DNA from: CAYVWB01 sp964455395
GTDB lineage: Bacteria; Desulfobacterota; Desulfovibrionia; Desulfovibrionales; Desulfovibrionaceae
Assembly (NCBI GenBank): GCA_964455395.1
Contig: CAYVWB010000001.1
Location: 1-64,000, forward strand
Length of the DNA: 64,000 nt
Direction of reading: 5' to 3'
The notes under the pieces are model-generated. The model was given only the letters and a program-made list of their open reading frames with translations. It searched no databases and had not been told where the DNA came from. The position numbers were made by a program, and so were the translations under genes. Below, one piece after another: positions 25,448-35,028 of this stretch. Position 1 is the first letter of the stretch. Each line of letters starts with the position of its first letter.

Positions 25448-28400
25448 GACGCGGGGCCCTGCATGGAGGAGCGCGGCGGTTCCCCGGGTTGGAGCAGCTG
25501 GCGCATGACGAGCTGCAATTCGTTGAGGGTGAAGGGTTTCATCATCAGCTTGATCTCATGTTTGCGGAGGGTTTCCTCCGTAATGAACTGACTGTAGCCC
25601 GTGCAGAGCAAGAACGGCGTGGCGAGGCCGTGTTGTCGCAGGGCGGCGGCGAGCTGCTTGCCGGACATGCCGGGCATGGTCTGGTCGGAGATGACGAGGT
25701 CGTAGACGTCGGGCTCGGCGCGGTAGCGCTCCAGGGCTTCGTCGCCGCTGGCGGCCTGGGTCACTGCATAGCCCATGGTCTCCAGCGCCTGAGCGATGGA
25801 CTGACGGTAGGCGTAGTCATCGTCCACCAGCAGCACGGCGCGGGTGTTGTCGGGTTGCTCGTCCTCTCGTGGCGGCGTCGTCGATTCTTCCTGTTCGTCG
25901 GTCAGGGGGAGCAGCACGGTGAAGCGGCTGCCATCGCCGAGGATGCTGGAGGCGCGGATGGCGCCGTTGTGTCGGGTGACGATGGAGTGGGCGGCGCTCA
26001 AGCCCAGGCCGGTGCCTTCTTCCTTGTTCTTGGTGGTGAAGAATGGCTCGAAGATGCGCTCCAGGTGGTCTGCGGGGATGCCGGCGCCGGAGTCGTGGAC
26101 AACGAGGCGGGCGTAGTTCCCCGGGGCGAGCTCCGGAAAATCCTGCTGAATGGCCGTGTCGTCGAGGGTGACGCGCTCCAGGGAAACCTGGATGGTCCCG
26201 CCGCCCTCGCCCAGCGCCTGCTCCGCGTTCACGCACAGATTCATGAGCACTTGGGAGAACTGGGTTTGATCGGCGCGGACCCGCATGGTCTCGCTGGCGA
26301 TCTGCAGCTGGAGGGACGCCGTGGCCGGCAGGGAGGAGCGGATGAGCCGCGCGTCGTGGCGGACAGCTTCGGTCAGGTCGAAGACGCGCTTCTCCACGGT
26401 GCTGGTGCGGCTGAAAGTGAGGATCTGCTTGATCATGTCCCGCGCTTTCATGGCGCTTTCGAAGACCCGTTGCAGGGACTGGGTCGTGCGTGTATCCCGC
26501 AGCTCCCGGGCCAGCAGCATCTCCACGTTGGCCAGGATGACGCCGAGCATGTTGTTGAAGTCGTGCGCCACGCCGCCGGCGAGGGCGCCCAAGGCCTCCA
26601 TCTTCTGGGCCTGGCGGAGTTGTCGTTCCAGCTCCCGCGTTCTGGTGATGTCCTCCGCGAAGACCGCCAGGCGATGATGCCATGAAGGCGATTTCAACAC
26701 CGCTGGCACGGGGTAGATGGTGATGGAGAAATGCATGCCGTCGCGGCTGTCCTGGAAGGTGACGGGTTCTCCGGTTATCCGCGCCTCGTCCATCTTCGCG
26801 CGGCGGCGTTCAGCGATCTCTTCCGTGAACTGCTCCAGGATGTTGCTGCCGAGGAGTTCTTCAACACGCACACCGAGCCGTTGCGCGCCCACGTCGTTCA
26901 CGGCGAGCACGCGGTTCTCCTCGTCCAGAAGCAAGGAGCTCACCACGGGCGCGTTCAGCAGCGCGCGCAGGTTGGCCTCGCTTTCCAGCAGTTGCCGTGT
27001 GCGCAGCCGGACGCGTTTTTCCAGGTCCGAATGCGTCTTCACCAGCTGGCGCTCCATCACTTTGCGCCCTGAGATGTCCTGCGCCACGGCGATGTAATAG
27101 GAGACGGAGTCCCCCACGCCGCTGTGGACGCGCTTGGTGCGGGGGGCGTTGCGCACGGCTACGATGCTGAGCGCAACGAAGGTCTCCACGCCGGATTCGT
27201 TGATGAAACACGCATCCATGGAGAAACCATCCCGCTCGCCGCTCACGAGGGTTCCAAGCCTGTTCGTGAACGCCCGCAGGTCTTCGGGGACCAGCTTTTC
27301 CTCATAGTCGAACACGTCCGATACGGCCTCCTGGTGCCCCACGAGGGTGAGGAAGTGCTGATTCACATCCAGCCAGCGAAGCTCCGGAGAAAGGAACGCC
27401 ACCCCCACCACGTTGGCCTCCAGCAGGCTGCGCAGCCGGGCCCGCTCGTGTTCCAGCAGGGTCTCCAGCCGGATGCGGCCCGTGATGTCCCGGGTGTATT
27501 GCACCGCGCCCCAGAGGCGGCCTTCCGAGTTGAACAGCGGATGCGAGAAGACTTCCAGCCAGCGCGGCTCCTCCAGAATCGTGGGCTCTTCGGCGGAGGT
27601 CCGCACCACGGCGGCGTGAGGCAGCCCCGTGTGCAGCACGGCCGCGACGGGGTCCTGCGGCGGCGGCGTGTCCGTCCCGTAAAAGACGGCCGAGCGCTTG
27701 CGGCCCGCCAGGGGCGCCATGTGGGGAAACCATCGCGAAAGGGCCTTGTTATCCCGCAGGATGGTCTGGTCCACCCCCACCACGTCCACACCATCCTGGA
27801 TGGCGTGGAAGACGCCGTTCAAGAACCGCTCCTTGGCGATGAGGTCCTTCTGCGCCATCACGAGGTCTGTCACGTCGTGGGAGAACACGGCGGCTCCGCG
27901 ACCGCCGCCATCCAACTGCTGAAGCGGCGCGACGACCACGTGGAGAAACCGGCCCCCCAGCACCTCGTGCAGCACTTGTGGCTGACCGCTGCGCAAGGCT
28001 TCCATGAAAATGGGCAAGCGCGTCTCCCAGAGGTGGGGCGGGACGAAATCGCGGAGGTTGGCGGAGCGGGCTTCTTTGGAGGAAAGACCGAGGCTATGCG
28101 CCATGGCGCGGTTGCATTCCATCATGACGCCGTCCTCCCGCAGCAGAAACACCGGCGAAGGCGCGGCGTTGACGAGCGCGCGCAGCGCTTGGCGGCTGTT
28201 CTCCAAGTCCCGGACGGGCTCGTGGCTGCTGGTGACGTCCGTGAGTTCGCACTGCAAGAAGCTCTGGAGCGTCTCGGACCCCGACGCAGGCCGGGTGACG
28301 AGCATGACGCGCATGTTCAGCCATCGAATATCACCGTTGGCGCGGGTATACGCGATCTGCTCCACGCTCTCCACGGCGCCGGCGGCCCCTTCGTCGAGTT

Positions 28401-29037
28401 TGCGCTTGAACGTCTCCAGCAGCGAGGCAGGCGGCAGAGCGTTCAGCAGTTCGGGGTTCGCGCGCAGTTCCTCTTCGGTCGTTTCGAGGAGCTCGCAGAG
28501 GTCCGGCGTGAAGTCCTCCAGCGTCATGGCCGGCCACGCAAGGCGGAAGAAAGGCCGCTTGGGCGCGGCGTCGGAGGGCGGCGGGGGGAAAAGCGCGTCC
28601 TCGGGGGGCGCCTCGCGGAAGGGCTTGGAGAGATCCCGGAACACGGCCACGGCCAAGGCGCGTGGGGTGGAAGCCGGCTTGGGCGAGACGCGCGCGCGCC
28701 GGCGACGCGCCTTCCGCGGAAGGGCGCGCACGTTCACCGCAGCGGAAAAGACCTGGCCGCCGAGGCTCTGGAGGTTGATGACGAAGCGAGAAGCAGCCGT
28801 GCGTTTGAGCCTGGCCATGGCGGCGGCGAGGTCCGCTTCCGCCCCAGGGGCGAGGAAGTCGTAGAGGGTGTGGTCGGCAAGGGCTTCGGCGGCCACGCCC
28901 AGCACGTAGCGGGCGGCTTCGTTGGCGTCCAGGATGGCGGCGTGGTCGTCGTCCTCCATCGACAGGACGAGGACAGGGTCGTCGGCGGCTTCCAGCAGGA
29001 GCGAGTACGCAGCGTCCTTGGAGAAGAGTGCGGGCAT
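25444..29037 (-). CDS. Multi-PAS hybrid histidine kinase
   Basis: 1197 residues with no transmembrane helix, so a cytoplasmic sensor. About six PAS-like domains occupy residues 10-810. They are followed by a HisKA domain with H825 in GGVAHDFNNMLGVI, an HATPase domain (EGTGLGLSAAHSIV) and a C-terminal receiver with acceptor D1118 (VISDQTMPG). The receiver suggests internal phosphorelay or feedback before transfer to the sigma-54 regulator encoded next. The HDFNN form of the H-box places it in a subfamily that often carries a C-terminal receiver. Confidence 0.9.
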   Translation of the reverse strand: MPALFSKDAAYSLLLEAADDPVLVLSMEDDDHAAILDANEAARYVLGVAAEALADHTLYDFLAPGAEADLAAAMARLKRTAASRFVINLQSLGGQVFSAAVNVRALPRKARRRRARVSPKPASTPRALAVAVFRDLSKPFREAPPEDALFPPPPSDAAPKRPFFRLAWPAMTLEDFTPDLCELLETTEEELRANPELLNALPPASLLETFKRKLDEGAAGAVESVEQIAYTRANGDIRWLNMRVMLVTRPASGSETLQSFLQCELTDVTSSHEPVRDLENSRQALRALVNAAPSPVFLLREDGVMMECNRAMAHSLGLSSKEARSANLRDFVPPHLWETRLPIFMEALRSGQPQVLHEVLGGRFLHVVVAPLQQLDGGGRGAAVFSHDVTDLVMAQKDLIAKERFLNGVFHAIQDGVDVVGVDQTILRDNKALSRWFPHMAPLAGRKRSAVFYGTDTPPPQDPVAAVLHTGLPHAAVVRTSAEEPTILEEPRWLEVFSHPLFNSEGRLWGAVQYTRDITGRIRLETLLEHERARLRSLLEANVVGVAFLSPELRWLDVNQHFLTLVGHQEAVSDVFDYEEKLVPEDLRAFTNRLGTLVSGERDGFSMDACFINESGVETFVALSIVAVRNAPRTKRVHSGVGDSVSYYIAVAQDISGRKVMERQLVKTHSDLEKRVRLRTRQLLESEANLRALLNAPVVSSLLLDEENRVLAVNDVGAQRLGVRVEELLGSNILEQFTEEIAERRRAKMDEARITGEPVTFQDSRDGMHFSITIYPVPAVLKSPSWHHRLAVFAEDITRTRELERQLRQAQKMEALGALAGGVAHDFNNMLGVILANVEMLLARELRDTRTTQSLQRVFESAMKARDMIKQILTFSRTSTVEKRVFDLTEAVRHDARLIRSSLPATASLQLQIASETMRVRADQTQFSQVLMNLCVNAEQALGEGGGTIQVSLERVTLDDTAIQQDFPELAPGNYARLVVHDSGAGIPADHLERIFEPFFTTKNKEEGTGLGLSAAHSIVTRHNGAIRASSILGDGSRFTVLLPLTDEQEESTTPPREDEQPDNTRAVLLVDDDYAYRQSIAQALETMGYAVTQAASGDEALERYRAEPDVYDLVISDQTMPGMSGKQLAAALRQHGLATPFLLCTGYSQFITEETLRKHEIKLMMKPFTLNELQLVMRQLLQPGEPPRSSMQGPAS

Positions 29038-29162
29038 ACTCCCGGCCTTGGTTGGATGGGGTCGTGATAGCGACTCGGCGAATCGCGAATAGCCTGAGCG
29101 TATGGCAGGTGGTTCAGTCAGCTCAAATCATCTCTACGTGGTGATGTCAACGGCAAAGGCAT

Positions 29163-29295
29163 GTCTCATGCAGCGAGACTGAAGTCCCTGTCCGGCTGTG
29201 TTGCTGCAATTCATTCAATATGTCAAATGGTTGAATGGTCCGACGAAGCGAGACGGGCGTCTCGGGCTGTAGCGCCTAGTCTCTTGTAATGAGAC
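29163..29295. promoter_or_regulatory. Cluster of GTCTC/GAGAC dyads, candidate enhancer sites
   Basis: Two sites have the same 17-base architecture GTCTC-N7-GAGAC: 29163-29179 (spacer ATGCAGC) and 29279-29295 (spacer TTGTAAT; extended to AGTCTC/GAGACT). A third, CGAGAC-GGGC-GTCTCG at 29249-29264, has the half-sites facing outward. They lie about 180-300 bases upstream of the start predicted from the sigma-54 promoter at 29441. That is the usual place for an enhancer-binding regulator, here most likely the one at 24008-25447. Another dyad, CATTCAA-N12-TTGAATG, is at 29212-29237 and covers an IHF-like TCAAATGGTTG. Confidence 0.65.
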
Positions 29296-29440
29296 TTTTC
29301 GAGGACTTCTTTCATGGAGATCGCCTCATAACATCGTATTCTTGTTGATATTGTCGTTCAAAGGACCGGCAGGCCGGCGTCCCGGGTCTCCGTATGCTCG
29401 ATTGGCACTATTTACAGGGTGTTATAGGGTTGTTCGTGGT

Positions 29441-29456
29441 TGGCGCCGTCTTTGCT
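29441..29456 (+). promoter_or_regulatory. Sigma-54 -24/-12 promoter of the signalling operon
   Basis: TGGCGCCGTCTTTGCT matches the TGGCACG-N4-TTGCW consensus at all but two positions, with GG and GC separated by exactly ten bases. Transcription would start near 29467, leaving a leader of about 28 bases that includes the AAGGAG of the first gene. The rest of 29038-29440 contains no gene. Confidence 0.72.
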
Positions 29457-29494
29457 TATAGGCTCCCGACTTACACGTCCACAAGGAGCTTGCC

Positions 29495-32400
29495 ATGCCG
29501 TTGCCCACCACCGCACGCCTCGCCGCCACAGCCCCCCCGCCGCGCCGGGGAAGGGCGCTGCGCTTGCTTTGCCTGAGCGCGGCGTTCGTGCTTTCGGTCT
29601 GCGCGGGCGTGGCGCTCCATGGCGTCGTCCTGGCGGAGGGGCCCATGGAGGTCTCACCGGAGCGGACTCTCCGTGTCGGCGTGTTCGAGCACCCGCCGGA
29701 GGTCGTTCTGCGCGATGGCCGCGTGGAAGGCCTGGCGGCGGAGGTGCTCCAGACAGTGGCCGCCCGCGAGGGATGGCGGCTGGAGTATGTCACCGGCGAC
29801 GCCGGAGAGATTCTGCAGCAGGCGCGCCGGGGCACATTGGATGTGCTGCCGGTCCTCTGCCCGGCCATGGAGCGCGCTGGCGGTATGCTGCGCGGCGCGG
29901 AAGCCGTGGCGTTGAACTGGGCCGTGGTCTACGGCCGCAGGGGGCTCCAGCTCCCCAGCCTGCTGGACCTGGAAAACCAGCGGGTGGCGCTGCCCCGCAT
30001 GGGCTACCCGTGCGACGCCTTCCGGCAGCATATGGAGGAGTACGGTCTCACCGTGGAGTATCGGGAAGTGGCCAGCCAGCAGGAGGCCATGGAGGCCGTG
30101 GAGCGCGGCGAATGTGATGCGGCCGTGGTCAGCCGGCTGTACGGCGACCGCTATGGACGCGACTTCCAGGTGGACCGGACACCCATCGTCTTCGGCCCGC
30201 ACGCACTGACGTACGGCGCGCCTGCCCGACACGACGAGGGCCGGGCCGCGGCGCTCCTCGCCGTGGTGGACGCCCGCCTCGCTGCTCTCAAGGCGGACGC
30301 CGCCTCGCCCTATGGCGCCATTCTGGAACGATGGACGGACGGCCCGGAAGGCGCACGATACTGGAGAAGCTACGCGGCGCCGGGACTGCTGACCTTCATC
30401 CTGCTGGCGGCAGGCGGCATCGTGCTGCACCGCCGTCTGTTGCGCGGGGCGGCGCAGGAGTCCGGGGCTTTGCGGCGTCGGTTGGCGCAGGAGTCCCGGG
30501 GGCGGCTCGCAGCGGAGCTCGATTCCCACGAACACAAGCGCATCCTGCAGTCCAGCTTCGACGCCATCCAGGATCTCGTGGTGGTCCTGGACCGGAACAT
30601 GCGCGTGGTCTTCAGCAACTGGAAGGGGATGGAGCACGTCCCCCACGAAGTCCGCCGGTCCAAACCCATCTGTTACGTCTGCTTCTACGGCGTGACCGAA
30701 GCATGCGACCAGTGCCCCGGACGCGCCATCTTCGAGACGGGGGAGACACACGTCTTCGAACAAGTGAGCCCCACTGGCGACCGGCTGCTGGAGATCAGCA
30801 TGCACCCCGTCAAGGACAGGGGCGGCCGCGTCATCTTCTCCGTGGAGCATGTGCGCGACATCACCCAGCGCCGCCGTCAGGAAGAGGCCCTGCGCCGGAG
30901 CGAAACCCGGCTGCGCAACGTCATCGACAACGCGCCCATCGTCTTCTGGACCATGGACAACGAAGGGGTGCTCACCTTCCACGAAGGCAGGGGGCTGCGT
31001 CGCCTCGGGCTGGAGCCGGGGGCCTTCGTGGGTCGCTCCATCTTCGATGTCTTCGGACGCTCGCCCCAAGTGCTGCAGGCCGCATCCAGCGCGCTGCAAG
31101 GCAAGAGCGTCTCCACCATACTGGAACACGGGGGCCACGCGTTCGAGGTGCGCTACACGCCCATATTCGACGAGGCCCGTCGTCTGGTGGAGACCGTGGG
31201 CGTGGCGCTGGACATCACGGAGCGCATGGACGCCGAACGGGAAATCCTGCGCGCCCGGTACATCCTGGACGCGCACCTCTCCAACTCGCCCCTGGGGGTG
31301 GTGGAATGGGACGACGCGTTCCGGGTGACGCGGTGGTCCGGCAGCGCCGAAGCCATCCTGGGGTGGAGCGCGGAGCAAGCCGAAGGCCGCCACCCCTCCG
31401 AACTGGCCATCGTCTTCGAGGAGGACCGGGACGAGGTGGCCGCGGCCATGGAGAACCTGCTCTCGGGGCAGGTCAAAGGCTGCGTGGTCCGCAACCGCAA
31501 CATCACCCGGGAAGGCCGCGTCATCTGCTGCGACTGGCACAACTCCGTGCTGCTGGACGAGGAGGGCAGTCTCGTCTCCATCCTCTCTCTTGTGGAGGAC
31601 GTCACCGAGGCGTGGCGCGCCAGCCAGGAACTGCAATACGCCAAGGATTCCCTGGAGGAGACCGTGGCCCACCGCACCAGGGAGCTGCAGCGCGCCATCC
31701 ACGACATCTCCCTGGCCAAGAGCCGCACGGAGACCATCCTCGCCTCCGTGGCGGACGGGCTGGTGGTCACGGACAACGAGAACTACATCCTCGGGTTGAA
31801 CCTCGCCGCGGAGGCCATTCTGGGCCTCTCGCCCATCGTGCTGGGGGAGAAGCTGGAGCACGTCATCGAGGACCGCGGCCTGCGCGAGCAGCTCTCCAGC
31901 AACATCCGCAAGGCCAACCGGTACGACTCCTACCAGTTCGAGCTCACCCTGCCCAACCAGGTGGACGGCGCCCCCATGTACGTGCAAGCGCGCACCGCCG
32001 TCATCAAGAGCGGCGTGGCTGGCGCGCAAAGCGGCGTCATCCTCAGCTTGCGCGACGTGACCGTGGAAAAGGCCGTGGACCGCATGAAGACCGAGTTCAT
32101 CTCCACGGCGGCGCACGAGCTGCGCACCCCACTCACCGCCATCCAGGGCTTTTCGGAAATCCTGCTGACCCGGCGGCCGCTCACCACCGAGCAGACCCAG
32201 CGCTACCTGCGCTTCATCCACAAACACGCCGAGGGCCTCGGCTCCATCATCAACGATCTGCTGGACATCTCCCGCATCGAGTCCGGGCATGGCTTCTCCT
32301 TCACCATGCGGCCCTACGCTCTCAACGACGTCGCGCGCCGCAAGGTGGAGGAGCACCAAGCCAGCGCCAAGGACCACGTGCTGCGCTTCGAGCCCTCGGA

Positions 32401-32878
32401 GGCGACGTTCCAGGTGGAAGGCGACGCCAGCCGGATGGAGCAGCTCCTGGACAACCTCCTCAGCAACGCCGTGAAGTATTCCCCGGCGGGCGGGGAGGTG
32501 TGCGTCCGGGTGAGCGCTCCGGAAGTCGCGGAGACCTCTGACGCTTCGGAAGCGCCGGCGGGAACCATCGTGCTCAGCGTGGCGGACCAGGGCGTCGGCA
32601 TCAAGCCGGAGCAGCTCGAGCACGTCTTCGAGAAATTCTACCGCGCGCACGCCAACGACGGCGCCATCCCCGGCACGGGCCTGGGCATGAGCATCGTCAA
32701 GCACATCGTCGAAGCCCACCACGGGACCGTCCACATCGAGAGTGAGCCCGACGTGGGAACCACCGTCATCGTCACGCTCCCCAGAACGCAACACACCCGG
32801 CCTTCGGTGGGCCGCGCTGCAGATTTCACCACAACCAGCCCCGACGCCTCCGGCGTCTTCAGGGAGGCGACCCCATGA
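29495..32878 (+). CDS. Sensor histidine kinase with solute-binding domain and multiple PAS domains
   Basis: 1127 residues. After a signal/anchor (about 24-46) comes a periplasmic type-3 solute-binding domain (about 58-285; TLRVGVFEHPPEVVLRDG, GTLDVLPVL, ALPRMGYPCDAF), then a transmembrane helix (about 296-312). Several PAS domains follow. The first contains a cysteine cluster (ICYVCF, then ACDQCPG) that could bind metal or act as a redox switch. The kinase core has H874 in STAAHELRTPLTAI and an HATPase domain ending GLGMSIVKHIVEAHHG. The ligand, perhaps an amino-acid-like compound, is unknown. The gene heads a seven-gene operon behind a sigma-54 promoter and overlaps the next gene by four bases. 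Confidence 0.9.
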   Translation: MPLPTTARLAATAPPPRRGRALRLLCLSAAFVLSVCAGVALHGVVLAEGPMEVSPERTLRVGVFEHPPEVVLRDGRVEGLAAEVLQTVAAREGWRLEYVTGDAGEILQQARRGTLDVLPVLCPAMERAGGMLRGAEAVALNWAVVYGRRGLQLPSLLDLENQRVALPRMGYPCDAFRQHMEEYGLTVEYREVASQQEAMEAVERGECDAAVVSRLYGDRYGRDFQVDRTPIVFGPHALTYGAPARHDEGRAAALLAVVDARLAALKADAASPYGAILERWTDGPEGARYWRSYAAPGLLTFILLAAGGIVLHRRLLRGAAQESGALRRRLAQESRGRLAAELDSHEHKRILQSSFDAIQDLVVVLDRNMRVVFSNWKGMEHVPHEVRRSKPICYVCFYGVTEACDQCPGRAIFETGETHVFEQVSPTGDRLLEISMHPVKDRGGRVIFSVEHVRDITQRRRQEEALRRSETRLRNVIDNAPIVFWTMDNEGVLTFHEGRGLRRLGLEPGAFVGRSIFDVFGRSPQVLQAASSALQGKSVSTILEHGGHAFEVRYTPIFDEARRLVETVGVALDITERMDAEREILRARYILDAHLSNSPLGVVEWDDAFRVTRWSGSAEAILGWSAEQAEGRHPSELAIVFEEDRDEVAAAMENLLSGQVKGCVVRNRNITREGRVICCDWHNSVLLDEEGSLVSILSLVEDVTEAWRASQELQYAKDSLEETVAHRTRELQRAIHDISLAKSRTETILASVADGLVVTDNENYILGLNLAAEAILGLSPIVLGEKLEHVIEDRGLREQLSSNIRKANRYDSYQFELTLPNQVDGAPMYVQARTAVIKSGVAGAQSGVILSLRDVTVEKAVDRMKTEFISTAAHELRTPLTAIQGFSEILLTRRPLTTEQTQRYLRFIHKHAEGLGSIINDLLDISRIESGHGFSFTMRPYALNDVARRKVEEHQASAKDHVLRFEPSEATFQVEGDASRMEQLLDNLLSNAVKYSPAGGEVCVRVSAPEVAETSDASEAPAGTIVLSVADQGVGIKPEQLEHVFEKFYRAHANDGAIPGTGLGMSIVKHIVEAHHGTVHIESEPDVGTTVIVTLPRTQHTRPSVGRAADFTTTSPDASGVFREATP

Positions 32879-33240
32879 GGAAAGTGCTCATCGTGGAAGA
32901 CCAGGCGGAAGTCCGTGAACTTGTCGAGGTGACCCTGAGCCAGAGCAACGTGCGTGTTCTGCAAGCCGAAAGCGGTGACGACGGCGTGCGTCTGGCTTTG
33001 GCGGAGCTGCCGCAGCTCGTGCTCATGGACGTCATGATGCCCGGCGAAATCGACGGGTGGGAAGCAGTACGGCGCATCCGCGGCGACGAACGCATGCGCA
33101 AGGCCACCGTGCTCATGCTTACCGCGCGCAGCCAGTCCAGCGACTTCCAGCAAGGCAGGGAGGCCGGCGCGGACGGCTACATCACCAAGCCCTTCAGCCC
33201 GCTTGCGCTCATCAAGAAGGTGGACGAGGTGCTGGGATGA
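32875..33240 (+). CDS. Single-domain response regulator
   Basis: 121 residues, a receiver domain only, with acidic pocket E8/D9, acceptor D52 (VLMDVMMPG), T in MLTAR and K in ITKPFSP. It has no output domain, so it would act by protein contact or pass phosphate on to the Hpt protein two genes further on. It overlaps both neighbours by four bases (ATGA), which implies coupled translation with the sensor kinase and the phosphatase fusion. Confidence 0.92.
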   Translation: MRKVLIVEDQAEVRELVEVTLSQSNVRVLQAESGDDGVRLALAELPQLVLMDVMMPGEIDGWEAVRRIRGDERMRKATVLMLTARSQSSDFQQGREAGADGYITKPFSPLALIKKVDEVLG

Positions 33241-35006
33241 ACCCGGATTCACCGTTCCTTGTCCTTCAGGAAGACGCTCCGCAGGCGTCCGGTCAACCCC
33301 CCGGCCAAGACCGGGACCCCGGACGGGACGCCGCCGCGTCCTCGGAGCCCGGCGGCTCGGAGCGGCTCTGCGACGCTCGTCAGACCCTGCGGTACGCCAG
33401 GGACCTGGCCCGGCTCTACAAGCTGGAGAAGGAGCGCGAGGAGGACCTGGCCGCCGGCGCGGAGATGCAGCGCCGCTTCCTGACGCCCAACGAGAAGGTG
33501 CTGCGCACACTGGCCTCCCACGGCGTGAACGCCGGGCTCCATAATCAGGCGCCCCAAGGCGTCACCGGGGACTTCTTCGCCGTACGGGACACGGAGGACG
33601 GCGTGGGCTTCTTCCTGGGCGACGCCTGCGGCCACGGCCTGGCTGCGGCGCTGGTCTCCATGCGCATCTCCAGCCTCATCCAGACGGCGCCGTACGCCTC
33701 GCAACCGGGTCTCTTTCTGGGACGCATCAACCAGGATCTGCACGGCCTGCGCATGCGGGACGCCTTCGTGGCCGCCTGCTACGTCTTCATCCAGGGCCGC
33801 CGCATCACCGTGGCCAACGCAGGGCAGCCGTTCCCCCTGGTGCTCTCGGCGCCTCCCGGGGGGCAGGACGCGTCAGTCGGCTTCGTACGGGAGGTGGCTG
33901 CGGCGGGCATGCCTCTGGGCCTTTCCACCCACGCCGTCTACCGGGAAACGACCGTGACCCTGGCCCCGGGGGAGCGGCTTGTCTGCTTCACGGACGGCGT
34001 CACCGAAGCAGCCGACCCGCAAGACGCCATCTACGGCCTCGAACGCATGACCGGGCTGTTGATCCGCTGCGCAGCGCTGGCGCCGGGGCTTCTCGTCAAC
34101 GCGCTCCTGGAGGATCTGCTCACCTTCGTGGGCTACGGCGTCGTGGATGACGACCTCTCCCTGGCCGTGCTGGAGCCCGGCTACGCCGTGCAGGAGCATT
34201 CCACCGTGCGGCGGTTCGCCATCCAGGGCGATGAAGCGAGTCGTCAGCGCCTTTTCGACGAGGTCGCCGACGCCCTGACGCAACGCCTGGATCCGGAGCA
34301 GGTGGACGAGACCGAGCAGGACCTCTTTCTGCTCGCCGTGGTGGAAGCCGTGAACAACGCCGCCGAACACGGCAACCAGAACGACGACACCCTCCCCATC
34401 CAGGCGGATCTCGCCGTCTTCCCCACGGTTGCGCTTTTTCGGGTGAAGGACGTCGGCCCCGGCTTCACCCCGGTCTTTCCGGACCTCGCCGCCGTGACTG
34501 CCTCGCGCGGTCGCGGCCTGGGCATGATGCGTCTGAACGCGGACGCCGTGCTCTTCAACATCCCCGCCAACGAAACGTTCCTGATCAAAGGAGGAACCCG
34601 CATGCGTCACGACACGCACCACGTCAACGCCACCATCCACGTCTTGCCCGGCGGCGTCACCCTCATCTCGGAGCTGGCGTTCGGCGACCAGAAGAAACAT
34701 GTGGCCATGGGCCTCGGCGAGTTGCTGGACGACGTCCGGCCCGACGAAATGGCCATCCTCATCGACCTGCGCGGCATCAAGGTGATCACCAGTCTCGGCT
34801 GGGGCGCCATCTTCGCCAGGTTGGAGGATCCCGCACTCAGGAACCTTACCCTCTTCAACGCCAACGAAGCCATCATCCGCGCCGCCGAGCAGATGGCCAT
34901 CGGCGCGCGGGGCGGCGTGTACGACAAGCTCGTCGTCCACGGCGGCTGCGCCGGCGCCCTGGAGGTGATGGCTGCCCTGCTGGAAACCGCCGCCCCTTCC
35001 CAATGA
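33237..35006 (+). CDS. Partner-switching fusion: PP2C phosphatase, anti-sigma-type kinase and STAS domain
   Basis: 589 residues. A coiled N-terminus leads into a SpoIIE-type PP2C phosphatase (about 95-315) with metal-binding aspartates D112 (GDFF), D129 (GDACGHG), D253 (TDGVTEA) and D305. A GHKL kinase domain of the RsbW type follows (about 325-455; N-box VEAVNNAAEHG, then DVGPGF and RGLGM). The chain ends in a STAS anti-anti-sigma domain (about 460-589) whose S519 in KVITSLGWG aligns with the phosphorylated serine of SpoIIAA. Normally these are separate proteins that switch partners; here they share one chain. The start ATG overlaps the receiver gene, which may regulate the phosphatase. Confidence 0.88.
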   Translation: MNPDSPFLVLQEDAPQASGQPPGQDRDPGRDAAASSEPGGSERLCDARQTLRYARDLARLYKLEKEREEDLAAGAEMQRRFLTPNEKVLRTLASHGVNAGLHNQAPQGVTGDFFAVRDTEDGVGFFLGDACGHGLAAALVSMRISSLIQTAPYASQPGLFLGRINQDLHGLRMRDAFVAACYVFIQGRRITVANAGQPFPLVLSAPPGGQDASVGFVREVAAAGMPLGLSTHAVYRETTVTLAPGERLVCFTDGVTEAADPQDAIYGLERMTGLLIRCAALAPGLLVNALLEDLLTFVGYGVVDDDLSLAVLEPGYAVQEHSTVRRFAIQGDEASRQRLFDEVADALTQRLDPEQVDETEQDLFLLAVVEAVNNAAEHGNQNDDTLPIQADLAVFPTVALFRVKDVGPGFTPVFPDLAAVTASRGRGLGMMRLNADAVLFNIPANETFLIKGGTRMRHDTHHVNATIHVLPGGVTLISELAFGDQKKHVAMGLGELLDDVRPDEMAILIDLRGIKVITSLGWGAIFARLEDPALRNLTLFNANEAIIRAAEQMAIGARGGVYDKLVVHGGCAGALEVMAALLETAAPSQ

Positions 35007-35028
35007 CCTTCATCCTTCGGAGCGCATC

